Positions 47,073-57,042 of a DNA stretch of 64,000 nt are shown here, piece after piece (within the stretch, counting starts at the first letter, position 1; every line of letters starts with the position of its first letter). The stretch covers positions 1 through 64,000 of the forward strand of contig NZ_MVBD01000004.1 of assembly GCF_002000055.1 (NCBI RefSeq), given 5' to 3'. The notes beneath the pieces are model-generated. The model saw only the letters and a list, made by a program, of their open reading frames with translations. It made no database searches and was not told the DNA's origin. This DNA is from Marinicella sediminis (GTDB taxonomy: Bacteria; Pseudomonadota; Gammaproteobacteria; Xanthomonadales; Marinicellaceae). The position numbers were made by a program, and so were the translations under genes.

Positions 47073-47543
47073 GTGAAAAAAAACTTAGAAACAAATTGCG
47101 ATGCGGCTTGTTTAAAGCCTGGAGCTCTAATTGAATTACTTAAAATCAGTGATCAGACGTTAAGATATTGGAGAAATCATCTCGACCCACGACAAGATAA
47201 ACATATTTTTACTGGTAGAGATATATTAATGTATTCAGTATTCAATTTAATGATTCGAGCTGAACAAGTTCAAGTTCGAGACTTGAAAGGTCACAACTGG
47301 GCCGAGGTGTTTAACTTCTGCCATAAGTCTTCCAATCAAATTTTACTCAATAGTGCTCTGGTTTATGACGCTTATACAAAAAGCTTGTATATTGCAAAAA
47401 ATGAATCTGAAATTGACCTTGAGGACAATTGGATTCATTGTGTTAAGTTTAGAGTTGCGAGAAAACTAATCCTTGATGCTTTAGACAATATAGTTAAGAA
47501 GGATAACATTGTTTATATTAATACTTATTGCTCAAATCGTTGA
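47073..47543 (+). CDS. MerR-like regulator divergent from tnsA
   Basis: Encodes 156 aa with a GTG start. Residues about 15-75 form a MerR-type winged helix: ALIELLKISDQTLRYWRNHL, then HIFTGRDILMYSV. The C-terminal part is a short helical tail without an obvious ligand-binding domain. Placed head-to-head with tnsA over an inverted repeat, it is the probable regulator of transposition. Confidence 0.75.
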   Translation: MKKNLETNCDAACLKPGALIELLKISDQTLRYWRNHLDPRQDKHIFTGRDILMYSVFNLMIRAEQVQVRDLKGHNWAEVFNFCHKSSNQILLNSALVYDAYTKSLYIAKNESEIDLEDNWIHCVKFRVARKLILDALDNIVKKDNIVYINTYCSNR

Positions 47544-47715
47544 TTTTCACCCCAAAAATAACCGTGAAATTCCTATAAGGCATAGTTAAATTTGACTTTC
47601 AGTTGCTCAACGTCAAATATAACAATATTGCAACCACTAATGTTTTTATATTTTTTTGCACAGATTTTGCTTCACAATTAAATTATTCTCTGTATACACT
47701 ATCTAGAATTTATTT

Positions 47716-49080
47716 GTGAGCATCATAGTCATGGAGTCATTTTTAACCGATTTTGATGAAAGTTTGACTTTCGAAAAAAGAGATGAATTCAAAAGATTGC
47801 CAATAGCAAATAATATTATTAAGCTATTGAAGTCAGAAACAGACATTTCTCCAATGGTGATTGATGGTGGCTGGGGCTCAGGTAAAACAGAGTTTTCAAT
47901 TAAACTGATAAATCACCTGAATAAGGCTCCAGGAAATCACAAAGTCATTTATATAGATGCATATAAAGCAGACTATAGTGATGAGCCTATCCTTACAATC
48001 ATTGCTTCAATACTCAATTTATTTCCTGACCAAGATGGCTCTGTTAGAAAAAACATTATACCAGCAGTCAAATATGGTTCAAAAGTACTGATGAAAGCGG
48101 CTTTAGGCTGGACTCTTAGGCAAGATTTCGCGGATGTTGTTCAAGATTTCGAAAAAACTGTTGAAGAAGTTGGAAATGATGCAATTGACAAACTCATAAA
48201 AGATCATCAAGAAGCTAAAAAAAGTATAGAGCTATTAACCAACACTCTAAAGGAACTGACTAAAGAAAATCCTTTGATAATATTCATTGATGAGCTTGAT
48301 AGATGTAAGCCCGATTTTGCTATCAAATTACTTGAAAACATTAAACATATATTTGACCTTCCTAAAATTCAGTTTGTTCTTATAGCTAACAAAAATCAAC
48401 TAAGAAATTCAATAAATCACGCATATGGATTAAGTGTGAATTCACACCAATATCTAGATAAGTTTTTAAAATATAGTATTTCATTACCAGTTTCCAATGT
48501 GAGTAATGGTGAAAAAATTGGTCATTATGCAGTTGACCATTATTTTAAGCTGTTACGTGAAAGCCCAATATTATCTAATTCAGAACTCTTAAGAACTAAA
48601 TACGATAATTTTATACAAAGGCTCTTTGAAGAAAACAATCTAAGCTTTAGAGAAGTGGAAACCTTAGTTCGGCATTTAGAAATACACCAAACAGTTTCAC
48701 ACTATCTGGGTAACATGAGACTTGGCGATTTATTGTTGACTTTACTTGGCACTTTCATTTTTTGCTTCAAACCCAAGTTAACAAGTCATATAGAACTTGA
48801 GAAATTTGATCCTCAAGAAATATTAGATTTAATTGGTATTAATGCTGATGAGTACACATTACCCAATAATGCATCAATCACTACTACAACTAGAATAGAT
48901 ATTGTTTCAATCGTAATTCTTGTGGATTCGCAAAGTAAATCTCCATCAGATATCAACCCTGAAACTGATTTAGTTGAAGACATAATTGATAGGGAATTCA
49001 GACCAACTGACTTTTATGGGTCAACTGGTAGGCTAAGCATTATTCTAGATACTATAAATTATCTAAAACTAAACGTGTAA
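47716..49080 (+). CDS. KAP-family P-loop NTPase
   Basis: Encodes 454 aa from GTG 47716; an ATG at 47731 is a good alternative. Walker A is GGWGSGKT (residues 51-58) and Walker B LIIFIDELDRC (187-197) followed by KPDFA, the KAP signature. Between them is a helical insertion (about 110-180) with little clear membrane character. KAP proteins include PifA of plasmid F, which excludes phage T7, and QatA. A defence role for this cargo gene is inferred, with no second system gene identified. Confidence 0.88.
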   Translation: MSIIVMESFLTDFDESLTFEKRDEFKRLPIANNIIKLLKSETDISPMVIDGGWGSGKTEFSIKLINHLNKAPGNHKVIYIDAYKADYSDEPILTIIASILNLFPDQDGSVRKNIIPAVKYGSKVLMKAALGWTLRQDFADVVQDFEKTVEEVGNDAIDKLIKDHQEAKKSIELLTNTLKELTKENPLIIFIDELDRCKPDFAIKLLENIKHIFDLPKIQFVLIANKNQLRNSINHAYGLSVNSHQYLDKFLKYSISLPVSNVSNGEKIGHYAVDHYFKLLRESPILSNSELLRTKYDNFIQRLFEENNLSFREVETLVRHLEIHQTVSHYLGNMRLGDLLLTLLGTFIFCFKPKLTSHIELEKFDPQEILDLIGINADEYTLPNNASITTTTRIDIVSIVILVDSQSKSPSDINPETDLVEDIIDREFRPTDFYGSTGRLSIILDTINYLKLNV

Positions 49081-49111
49081 CATTAAAAATAGAATTCTAT
49101 TTATTCATAAA

Positions 49112-49776
<665 letters not shown>

Positions 49777-49923
49777 TCAAGCGAAGCAATTAACACACAT
49801 TGCGTAGTGAAGCGAATAGCTTGTGGGTCTTGTGTGGTAAGATTTATAACTTTGAACAGATATGTATACAATGGATTAGCCAAATTTGAAGTTTAACTCA
49901 GCACAATCTAAAGAGCATGAACA

Positions 49924-50568
49924 ATGAATGAACGTTCGAGAACATTAAATCACTTATTGATTTCACTTTTTTTGTTGATTTCAAACAACTCATATTCAGG
50001 CGAGTATGCACAAATCCATGAACCAATAAAAAAAGAGTATAAACAATCGCTTCTGGATGGTATTAAATCAACATACAAACAGACTGGTGAATTCAAGGAC
50101 TCATTCAGTATGATTTGCGATATGGGCGAAGCAATAGAAATTGAGGAAAAAGAAGGTTGGTATTCAAACAACCCTGTCCCTGGTTTAAAGCTTGAATTAA
50201 GGGCAAGAGCAGTCACAAAAATGGGTGAAACATCTTTTAAGGCAAGTGGCTTTGTGGTTGTGACTAAAAACGGTGACGACTTAATTGTTTTTAAGCCTAT
50301 TGGAAATTTAGAGAATGGTGTATGGAATGGGGATGTGTTTAATAGTTGGGATGAATCTGCAACAGAGATTGAAGTAAGAAGCGGTCGATTTGGAAATGAT
50401 GGCTATGCTTCTTTTGATCTTTTAGATGGAAAAGGGTTCTTTTACAGGAACAATAATCCAGACCCTGAATATTTCTTATTTAACTGTAAAAGAATAAAAA
50501 AAACCGGCTTGCCTGTGTATGATTGGTATCATAAAGACACCGAATCAAATTTAGATCTGAATGGATAG
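49924..50568 (+). CDS. Exported protein of unknown function
   Basis: Encodes 214 aa. The N-terminus is a signal peptide (LLISLFLLISNNSYSG). The mature part contains SMICDMGEAIEIEEKEGWYS and a region of alternating beta strands (FKASGFVVVTKNGDDLIVFK). No family recognised. It is transposon cargo following the resolvase. Confidence 0.6.
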   Translation: MNERSRTLNHLLISLFLLISNNSYSGEYAQIHEPIKKEYKQSLLDGIKSTYKQTGEFKDSFSMICDMGEAIEIEEKEGWYSNNPVPGLKLELRARAVTKMGETSFKASGFVVVTKNGDDLIVFKPIGNLENGVWNGDVFNSWDESATEIEVRSGRFGNDGYASFDLLDGKGFFYRNNNPDPEYFLFNCKRIKKTGLPVYDWYHKDTESNLDLNG

Positions 50569-50637
50569 ATTTTTTTCTTGTAGGTCAAATTTCCTGGGAA
50601 ATAATGGTTTGGCAATCTCAACGACAAGGTTTCTATT

Positions 50638-50844
50638 TTGAAAACACTTCTCTTCCTATTGATACTGTCCTTTTCGACCAATGTTCTTGCATCAGGCTCA
50701 GGAAATGGGTTCATGCAAGTAATGCTGATGGTTTTTGTTGTGGGCCTGCTTGGTTTATTTGTTATTTCACTTTTGATTGCGACCATATTAGAAAAAAAGA
50801 AAAACAAAAAAACGAAAAACTCCAAGAAAAGTCACAATTTATAA
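50638..50844 (+). CDS. Small exported single-span protein
   Basis: Encodes 68 aa from TTG 50638, preceded at 9 bp by AAGG. The signal-like N-terminus ends ALAS-type (NVLASGSGNGF), then a 22-residue hydrophobic segment and a Lys-rich tail. Layout resembles the protein at 51641 (HALASNMGNG), though sequence identity is low. Function unknown. Confidence 0.45.
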   Translation: MKTLLFLLILSFSTNVLASGSGNGFMQVMLMVFVVGLLGLFVISLLIATILEKKKNKKTKNSKKSHNL

Positions 50845-50926
50845 TGGGCTGAATATTGAATTTTCTCGAAAATACTCTTAGCGTGGATGTTCTGCTTTTT
50901 AGACTTCAAACCCCTATAATTAAACG

Positions 50927-51412
50927 ATGACAATATTTGAAACAATATTACTGGTTATTGCTGTTTTCTGGCTTCTTGATATGTTCACAAGTTTATATGG
51001 ACCATCAGTAATCAACAAAAAAAAGGCCTATATAAGCGAATTAGAGTGGTCTTTGAGCGAACTTGAGGGCATATATGATACTGTCAGGAAATATCCTTTT
51101 GAGTTGCGAGAATTCTCAAATTGTTTTGTGATTAACTCTGAAGGCGTTAAATTGATCATGACGGCTTCTAAATTGAATGATATTGAACGAGATTACTTGG
51201 ATGGTAAATGCTTGGTTGCAAATGGTAGTAAATTAGTCGATAGTCTTACTGAGTTAATTTATTTTTTGACATCAGATAAAAACGCGAAAGAATTTGATTC
51301 AAATATATCGTTTGATGATTTAAAGAGTAAAAGCAGGTATTTTGATGAAATTTGTGAAAGAGTGGATGAAAGCCTTTTGAATTTCAAAACTAAATTTCAG
51401 ACATTGAAATAG
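50927..51412 (+). CDS. Single-span membrane protein of unknown function
   Basis: Encodes 161 aa. One N-terminal membrane helix (FETILLVIAVFWLLDMFTSLY) precedes a helical cytosolic domain with ELEWSLSELEGIYDTVRKYP and DYLDGKCLVANGSKLVDSL. No family recognised. AT-rich transposon cargo. Confidence 0.6.
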   Translation: MTIFETILLVIAVFWLLDMFTSLYGPSVINKKKAYISELEWSLSELEGIYDTVRKYPFELREFSNCFVINSEGVKLIMTASKLNDIERDYLDGKCLVANGSKLVDSLTELIYFLTSDKNAKEFDSNISFDDLKSKSRYFDEICERVDESLLNFKTKFQTLK

Positions 51413-51640
51413 AGGGTCGGCTATCATTCCTGACAAATCTTCCAAATGAGAACCTATCTTAATGTTATTAAATGGCTATTTTTAAAAATGGAGTTACAGC
51501 CACCTGCTAGATTTCAATTAATTGGCACAGTTACTTCATAACTGTGTAAACCGACATTTGATTTTAGAATCAAAACATACCCCAAAAGGCCACGATAAAT
51601 CCAAGGATGAATACAACAATCATGCAGATAAAAAACACTT

Positions 51641-51853
51641 TCAAACCTTTTTAAAGCTGAATTTGCTCTCGATCTTGTCACCAGACTCATAATCGATGTC
51701 AGCTGCGCACATCGCTATAAACAATGAAATAATGCCTCCAATAATCCATGTGATAATCATGCCTGGACCATTTCCCATGTTTGATGCCAGTGCGTGTTCA
51801 CTAAATGTGACTGTTGAGAGAAAAATGAAGTATGTCCTATTATGCGTTTTCAT
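51641..51853 (-). CDS. Small exported single-span protein
   Basis: Encodes 70 aa. A signal-like segment ends HALASNMGNGPG and a membrane helix follows (MIITWIIGGIISLFIAMCAADI), with a charged tail DYESGDKIESKFS. It shares plan with the protein at 50638. Function unknown. Confidence 0.5.
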   Translation of the reverse strand: MKTHNRTYFIFLSTVTFSEHALASNMGNGPGMIITWIIGGIISLFIAMCAADIDYESGDKIESKFSFKKV

Positions 51854-52290
51854 TTGTTGATTCCTTTATTAAGCTATATACGCTTGACTTACTGATTTTA
51901 TATTCATCTGATTAAGTTTTATGAGATCTCTAAATCTAGATAATCACTTTGGCTTTAAATCATATACAAATGCCGATACACCTATTTCAGCACCGGTTTG
52001 ACCTAACCTATATCCTCATCATTGTAATTGATATCCTGAACGTATTGGCATTGTTACATTGATAGTTTGTACCAGAACTAAGTGTAGTTATTACAGAATT
52101 GTCAATTCATAAATCATTTGAAAATATTTTTAATCTGTCTTTTTGTTCATCTCATCTCGTTTTTCAAGATTCTAAACAACATACAAATATTAATTCCAAA
52201 ACCAAGTCCCTCAGATTACTCATTTTTTATGTAAACCTTTTTCATTGTTGATAATTTCAATGTACCACACTTATTTAGAGCGGAATCTAA
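51854..52290. other. Non-coding stretch inside the right end
   Basis: AT-rich, about 440 bp between the last cargo gene and the right-end repeats. No gene or recognised RNA is visible. Confidence 0.5.
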
Positions 52291-52358
52291 ACAAAGGGTT
52301 TAGTTGGGATGCAAAGGGTTTAGTTGGCGAAATGTAAAAAGGTTTAGTTGGTGTCCCA
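52291..52358 (-). repeat. Right transposon end with TnsB-binding repeats
   Basis: Three inverted copies of the consensus, R1 (52291-52307), R2 (52311-52327) and R3 (52335-52351), are packed 20-24 bp apart and end in TGGGACACC reading inward. The tight array opposite a loose left end is the Tn7 asymmetry. Confidence 0.85.
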
Positions 52359-52363
52359 AGGGG
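52359..52363. repeat. Target-site duplication AGGGG, right copy
   Basis: AGGGG follows the right terminus TCCCA and matches 35939-35943 exactly, confirming the boundaries. Confidence 0.88.
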
Positions 52364-52384
52364 TCTCTCAGGGTGAAAATATAT

Positions 52385-52429
52385 TTGACTTTTATATTGT
52401 TCCAGTTGTACCATTAGTACACACGGTAC
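52385..52429 (+). promoter_or_regulatory. gntR-operon promoter and GTAC operator
   Basis: TTGACT (52385-52390), 18 bp, TACCAT (52409-52414) give a moderate -35/-10 pair. Three GTAC cores at 52408, 52417 and 52426 are spaced exactly 9 bp apart over the -10, a likely operator for the GntR protein encoded downstream. Confidence 0.5.
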
Positions 52430-52448
52430 ATATGGGACATCTAATACG

Positions 52449-52841
52449 ATGCAAATAACAATAGACATAGACAGCGCCACCCCCCTGTTTTCACAGCTGG
52501 TGATGCAGATCAAACAAGCAGTGGAGCGCGGGCTGATTCAGCCGGGTGATCCTTTGCCCTCGATCCGACAACTGGCCAATGACCTGGATATGAACAATAA
52601 GACAGTCGCCAAGGCCTATCGCTTGCTGGAACGTGACTCAGTGATTGAGACCAAGGGGTACCGGGGCACATTCATCCACCCAGATGCCCGGGCCAACTGT
52701 ACGGTTGATCTGAATGCCTGGGTAAAAAAACAACTGAACGAAACAATCTCAGCATTCCGCAAAGCCGGGGTGACTGACTCAGAAATCCGCATCGCTTTTG
52801 CTGATGTGCTTAACCAATCCACAGGAGGTTCTCATGACTGA
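52449..52841 (+). CDS. GntR-family regulator, YtrA subfamily
   Basis: Encodes 130 aa. The N-terminal winged helix reads PLFSQLVMQIKQAVERGLIQ, then LPSIRQLANDLDMNNKTVAK and AYRLLERDSVIETKGYRGTF. The C-terminus is short (about 50 residues), as in YtrA-type regulators that normally control membrane transport operons. It overlaps the next gene by 8 bp, so it heads an operon it probably represses. Confidence 0.92.
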   Translation: MQITIDIDSATPLFSQLVMQIKQAVERGLIQPGDPLPSIRQLANDLDMNNKTVAKAYRLLERDSVIETKGYRGTFIHPDARANCTVDLNAWVKKQLNETISAFRKAGVTDSEIRIAFADVLNQSTGGSHD

Positions 52842-53697
52842 ACTTGAGGTATTTATGCTGGTCTTTATGGCTCAGATCATTTTACTGTCGGCCTATTACC
52901 CTTCACGAGTATTGAATCGCGCCAGCCATCTGCTGACCAACTACACACCGGAGGAATACCCCAAGCTGTATCCCAAAGGTGCTGGTTTTTTTAATCGGTC
53001 AATGCGCATTTATCAGCTCATCAATGGCCTGAATTTTGTGCTTGGCTGGGTGATCCTCTATTTGGTCTACACCGGTCAGTTGCTCGATGAAGGTCGGGTT
53101 AATCCTTTGTTGCCCTGGGGATATTTCATGCTCCAAATGATCCCCTCGCAGTTCCTGGAGTTTTATGGCTTCAAATTATCCAAACTGATGAAACAGCAGG
53201 ATCAGCGCACCACCCGCACAGCGCAACTCACACCGCGGCGTTGGCAGGATTATGTTTCGCCCGGATTGATGGGTTTGGTGATCCTGAGTTACCTGGGCTT
53301 TGTCAGCCTGGCATTTTATCTGGATGACTTCACCGTCTCCACCGACAGTGCCGGTTTTTTGATGAGTGTGATTTTGTTACTCGGCTTTGGCTTGTTCTTT
53401 GCTTTGTCAGCCTGGCTGATCTATGGCAAGAAAGCCGATCCGTATCAGGCCAATGAAGACCGCCTACGCAGTGTTGGCCTGGTGATCCGCACCTTCTGCT
53501 TCACCCTGATCGCCTGCACCATTTTTATGGCGCTGACCCTGACTTTTGAAAGCAATGGTATGAAGGCCATCATGCCCATTCTGATGAGTGTGTTTTTGCA
53601 ATTTCTGGTATTCATTTCAATGGGATACATGCTTAATAATCTGCGCCTGGAAGACATCAACTTTGATGTGTACCGAGCCCATTCCAACAACCTGTAA
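52834..53697 (+). CDS. Multi-span membrane protein, first of a paralogous pair
   Basis: Encodes 287 aa from ATG 52834, behind AGGAGG. About seven membrane helices. Motifs shared with the next gene are YPKLYP near the N-terminus and GKKADPYQANEDR in a cytosolic loop. No ATP-binding or ABC features. Function unknown; regulation by the upstream GntR is inferred from overlap. Confidence 0.75.
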   Translation: MTELEVFMLVFMAQIILLSAYYPSRVLNRASHLLTNYTPEEYPKLYPKGAGFFNRSMRIYQLINGLNFVLGWVILYLVYTGQLLDEGRVNPLLPWGYFMLQMIPSQFLEFYGFKLSKLMKQQDQRTTRTAQLTPRRWQDYVSPGLMGLVILSYLGFVSLAFYLDDFTVSTDSAGFLMSVILLLGFGLFFALSAWLIYGKKADPYQANEDRLRSVGLVIRTFCFTLIACTIFMALTLTFESNGMKAIMPILMSVFLQFLVFISMGYMLNNLRLEDINFDVYRAHSNNL

Positions 53698-53707
53698 GGA
53701 GTTCATC

Positions 53708-54562
53708 ATGGAACACAAAACAATGTTTTATACCGCATATATGCTGCAGATCCTGATCATATCAGTCGTCATTCCAATGTTGATTCAAAAGCGGCTGAAA
53801 AACATGCTTAACGAACATCCGGCTGTTGATTACCCCAAATTGTATCCGGTTTCAGCGGATCGCATCGAAGCCACACTGACCACTTTCAGCTGGCTCAACG
53901 CACTGGTGGTACTGATGGGCCTGGCCATCCTCGGCCATGTCCTCTTCAGTGCCCAGGTAGAATTGTTGGGTTGGGATAACCAGGGCGCTTTAATCGTTTA
54001 CTTTCTGTTGCAATACATGCCATTCATGTATTTAGGCACCCAGGGATTTCGGTATCATCAATTGATGCGCCAACTGGACACCAGCAGACACCGCAGTGCG
54101 AAGCTACAACCCAGGCATATGGGCGACTATGTGCCAGCTTCCTGGTTGGTAGCTGCTGCCTTGCTGTATCTGGCTTACATAGGAACGGTCATTTATGTGG
54201 CTCAGGACCCGTTTGAAGGCTTTGCCGGATACTGGAATATCCTTTATGTGTCTTTATTGAATTTGTTCTTTGTGTTCATGATACGGGCACAGATTCAAGG
54301 TAAAAAGTCAGATCCTTATCAAACCCACCACGATCGCATTCAGCAACAAAGACTGATTTGCCAAATACTGGCCATTGGCTGGGTGATGGCCAATCTGTTC
54401 ATGACCAGTAACATGTGGTTGGCTAAACTTGACATGCGGGATTTGAATGTCGTGATTCAGTCACTGTACTTTACCCTGATTACCCTGTTGATGAGTCTGA
54501 CCAGCACTTATCAACCCACTGACTTTTCAGTCTACCAGACCCAAGCGGAGGAAGCCCACTGA
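53708..54562 (+). CDS. Multi-span membrane protein, second of a paralogous pair
   Basis: Encodes 284 aa from ATG 53708, preceded by AAGGAG. The layout matches the upstream gene: YPKLYPVSADRI near the start, about seven helices and GKKSDPYQTHHDRI in the same loop. Tandem duplication is the simplest origin. It lies 10 bp after its paralogue, so the two are co-transcribed. Confidence 0.75.
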   Translation: MEHKTMFYTAYMLQILIISVVIPMLIQKRLKNMLNEHPAVDYPKLYPVSADRIEATLTTFSWLNALVVLMGLAILGHVLFSAQVELLGWDNQGALIVYFLLQYMPFMYLGTQGFRYHQLMRQLDTSRHRSAKLQPRHMGDYVPASWLVAAALLYLAYIGTVIYVAQDPFEGFAGYWNILYVSLLNLFFVFMIRAQIQGKKSDPYQTHHDRIQQQRLICQILAIGWVMANLFMTSNMWLAKLDMRDLNVVIQSLYFTLITLLMSLTSTYQPTDFSVYQTQAEEAH

Positions 54563-54602
54563 GGCTTCTTCCTCCCCTTTTTTACCACTTCAGGAAACCA
54601 CT

Positions 54603-57017
54603 ATGAAATTAAAACTTGCCATACAAGGCATGCTGTTGCATGCCTGTTTATTGGTCGTGCTCATGCTGCCAGCCTGGGCGATAGCCAAAGAAACCCCAGA
54701 GTCAACCGCAGTTCAACTTGAACTGTTGGCCGATGCTCTGGAGGCCAAACGCCAGGAACTCCACATTCCCGGCATGGCCATTGCGGTGATCCAAGACGGA
54801 CAATTGATCATGGCCAGGGGCTTTGGCCATCGTGACCTCGCTCAACAGCTGCCGGTCACCACCGATACACTGTTTGCCATAGGTTCAACCAGCAAAGCCC
54901 TGACTGCCACACTGATTGGCACCTTGGTCGATGAAGGCACCATCAGCTGGGATGATGAATTGAGCCAATACCTGCCCGAATATCGATTTAGTCAAGAGGA
55001 TCAATCTGTACCAATTACATTCCGTGACAGCCTGTCACACCGCACTGGATACAGCCGTAATGACTTGCTGTGGGCCAATGGACAGGCAACACGCGAACAG
55101 ATACTGCGCACTGCTCCAGGTGCTGAACCCTGGGATAAGTTCAGAGAATCTTTCCACTACAACAACGTGATGTATCTGGCCGCCGGGCAGGCAGCGGCCC
55201 ATGCCAAAGGTGTGAACTGGGATGAGTGGTTGTCTAATGAACTGTTTAAACCACTGGGTATGAAACAAGCCACTTCAGTTTTTGAACAGGCCATGAACAG
55301 ACCAGTCATCGCCACCGGATATGTGTGGAATGATGCCACTGAGCAACACCTCACTCTGCCACGTCGTAACCTCAACAATGTGACTCCTGCCGGAGGTGTC
55401 TGGGCGGACGTGAATGACATGGCTCAATGGGTCAGGATGTTGCTGAACCAGGGACAATACAATGGTCAACAAATCATATCAAAAGAACAGCTGGACAACA
55501 CCTGGTCACCACAGGTCAGGGTGGGTGCAGGTGTGGACTATGGCTTCGGGTGGTTCCTGCAAAGTTGGCAGGGACAATCGGTGATTGAGCATGGTGGCAG
55601 CATTGATGGCTATGCAGCTCAGGTGGCATTGTTACCCGAATCCAATCTCGGATTTGTACTGCTGACCAATGTCACCGCCACACCGCTGCAGCAAAGCTCC
55701 ATGAACCTCGTCTGGGAACACCTGGCTTCTACCGCACAAGGAGTCAGCAAAACCACCTCAACTGAGGATTTCAAGCCGTTTGTGGGTGAATATCTGGCCA
55801 ATTTTGCTTCCTTCAAAGATGATGTCTTTGAGGTGCTGATCACTGAACAAGGCACACTGGCTGTGGATGTGCCTGGCCAAATGATTTATGAACTGAAGGC
55901 TCCGGATGTGGATGGTCGAAGGTATTTCACCCTGACCGACACCGTAGCCGTGTCATTTGATCATGACGACAATGGTCAAGTCATGGCTCTGCGGATGCAT
56001 CAGAACAGGATGAATTTTGAATTGCCCAGAAAAGACGTGCTGATCAAGCCGGAGATTGATCCACAATTGTTACAGCCCTATCTGGGCCAATATCAGTCAA
56101 CCATTTTCAACGGTGCCATTGAGGTCAAAATTCAAAACCATCGACTGACCTTGGATGTGCCCAATGAAATGGCTTTTGAACTGCATCAACCTGATGATGA
56201 AGGACTCAGACAATTTCGCATCAAAGACGACATGAGCGCCCGTTTCATTGAGGATGATTCAGGAAAAATCACCGCACTGGAGCTGTACCGGGACCGGACA
56301 CGCAAGCTGGATACGGCATCGAAAATTGCAGGCAACGAACCTGATCAGACCAAACTGTCTGTGGCCGATGTACTGGCCATTGGTAAACCTGAACAGCGAA
56401 AAGCGGCCCTTGAAGCAGGTAAAGTCTTTACCCTCAAGGGTACAATCAAGGTGCTGAATTCAGGAGTGACTGGTACAGTAAGCACCACTTTTGATGCCGG
56501 AAACAAATTCAGGCAACACATCAATCTGGCGCCTTTTGGCGACGTTATTGTGGTGGTTGATGGTGATTCTGGTGCCACCTGGGGCATCAACCCATACACC
56601 GAGCTGCATGGAAAATACTTGCGTCAGATGCACAATGAACACCCGGCAGTGGCCTTCAATGTGCAAGACCATTTCGACCACATACAGGTGGTAGGCAAAC
56701 GTGTTCGGGATGGTCGTGACGTTCATGTGCTGCGCCTGAAAGATCAGGACTTGCCTTCTGTCACCGTGATGTTGGATGCCAACACCGGAGACTTGCTGCG
56801 CTACAGAACCCGTGTATTGAATATGGTAACCGGGAGCGTTCCGGTGACCATTGAATACAGCGACCATCGTGAGGTTCATGGATTGAGGATGCCATTCAAG
56901 TCCACCATCACCAACCCAATGATGGGCAAACTGTTGCTGGAGTATGATGAAATCCAGGCCAATGTAACTGTGAGTGATGATTTGTTTTCCACAGCCCGTC
57001 CGAAGTCAGCTGACTGA
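54603..57017 (+). CDS. Exported class C beta-lactamase-family hydrolase with C-terminal LolA-like region
   Basis: Encodes 804 aa. The signal peptide (LLHACLLVVLMLPAWAIA) precedes a serine-hydrolase domain (about residues 40-390): nucleophile in GSTSKAL, YNN as the Y-x-N motif, and HGG (VIEHGGSIDGY) in place of KTG. Two repeated segments of about 100 residues (one opening FKPFVGEYLANFASF, the other LLQPYLGQYQSTIF) follow. The last 200 residues resemble the fold of outer-membrane lipoprotein-sorting proteins. Esterase or peptidase rather than lactamase activity is likely. Confidence 0.82.
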   Translation: MKLKLAIQGMLLHACLLVVLMLPAWAIAKETPESTAVQLELLADALEAKRQELHIPGMAIAVIQDGQLIMARGFGHRDLAQQLPVTTDTLFAIGSTSKALTATLIGTLVDEGTISWDDELSQYLPEYRFSQEDQSVPITFRDSLSHRTGYSRNDLLWANGQATREQILRTAPGAEPWDKFRESFHYNNVMYLAAGQAAAHAKGVNWDEWLSNELFKPLGMKQATSVFEQAMNRPVIATGYVWNDATEQHLTLPRRNLNNVTPAGGVWADVNDMAQWVRMLLNQGQYNGQQIISKEQLDNTWSPQVRVGAGVDYGFGWFLQSWQGQSVIEHGGSIDGYAAQVALLPESNLGFVLLTNVTATPLQQSSMNLVWEHLASTAQGVSKTTSTEDFKPFVGEYLANFASFKDDVFEVLITEQGTLAVDVPGQMIYELKAPDVDGRRYFTLTDTVAVSFDHDDNGQVMALRMHQNRMNFELPRKDVLIKPEIDPQLLQPYLGQYQSTIFNGAIEVKIQNHRLTLDVPNEMAFELHQPDDEGLRQFRIKDDMSARFIEDDSGKITALELYRDRTRKLDTASKIAGNEPDQTKLSVADVLAIGKPEQRKAALEAGKVFTLKGTIKVLNSGVTGTVSTTFDAGNKFRQHINLAPFGDVIVVVDGDSGATWGINPYTELHGKYLRQMHNEHPAVAFNVQDHFDHIQVVGKRVRDGRDVHVLRLKDQDLPSVTVMLDANTGDLLRYRTRVLNMVTGSVPVTIEYSDHREVHGLRMPFKSTITNPMMGKLLLEYDEIQANVTVSDDLFSTARPKSAD

Positions 57018-57042
57018 CACCAGTTGCCAGGTGAAGAGCAGG

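Noticed and set aside
50604-50852. 82-aa alternative ORF at 50.6 kb
   Set aside because: Its frame overlaps the 68-aa ORF at 50638, which has a signal peptide and membrane helix and is preferred.
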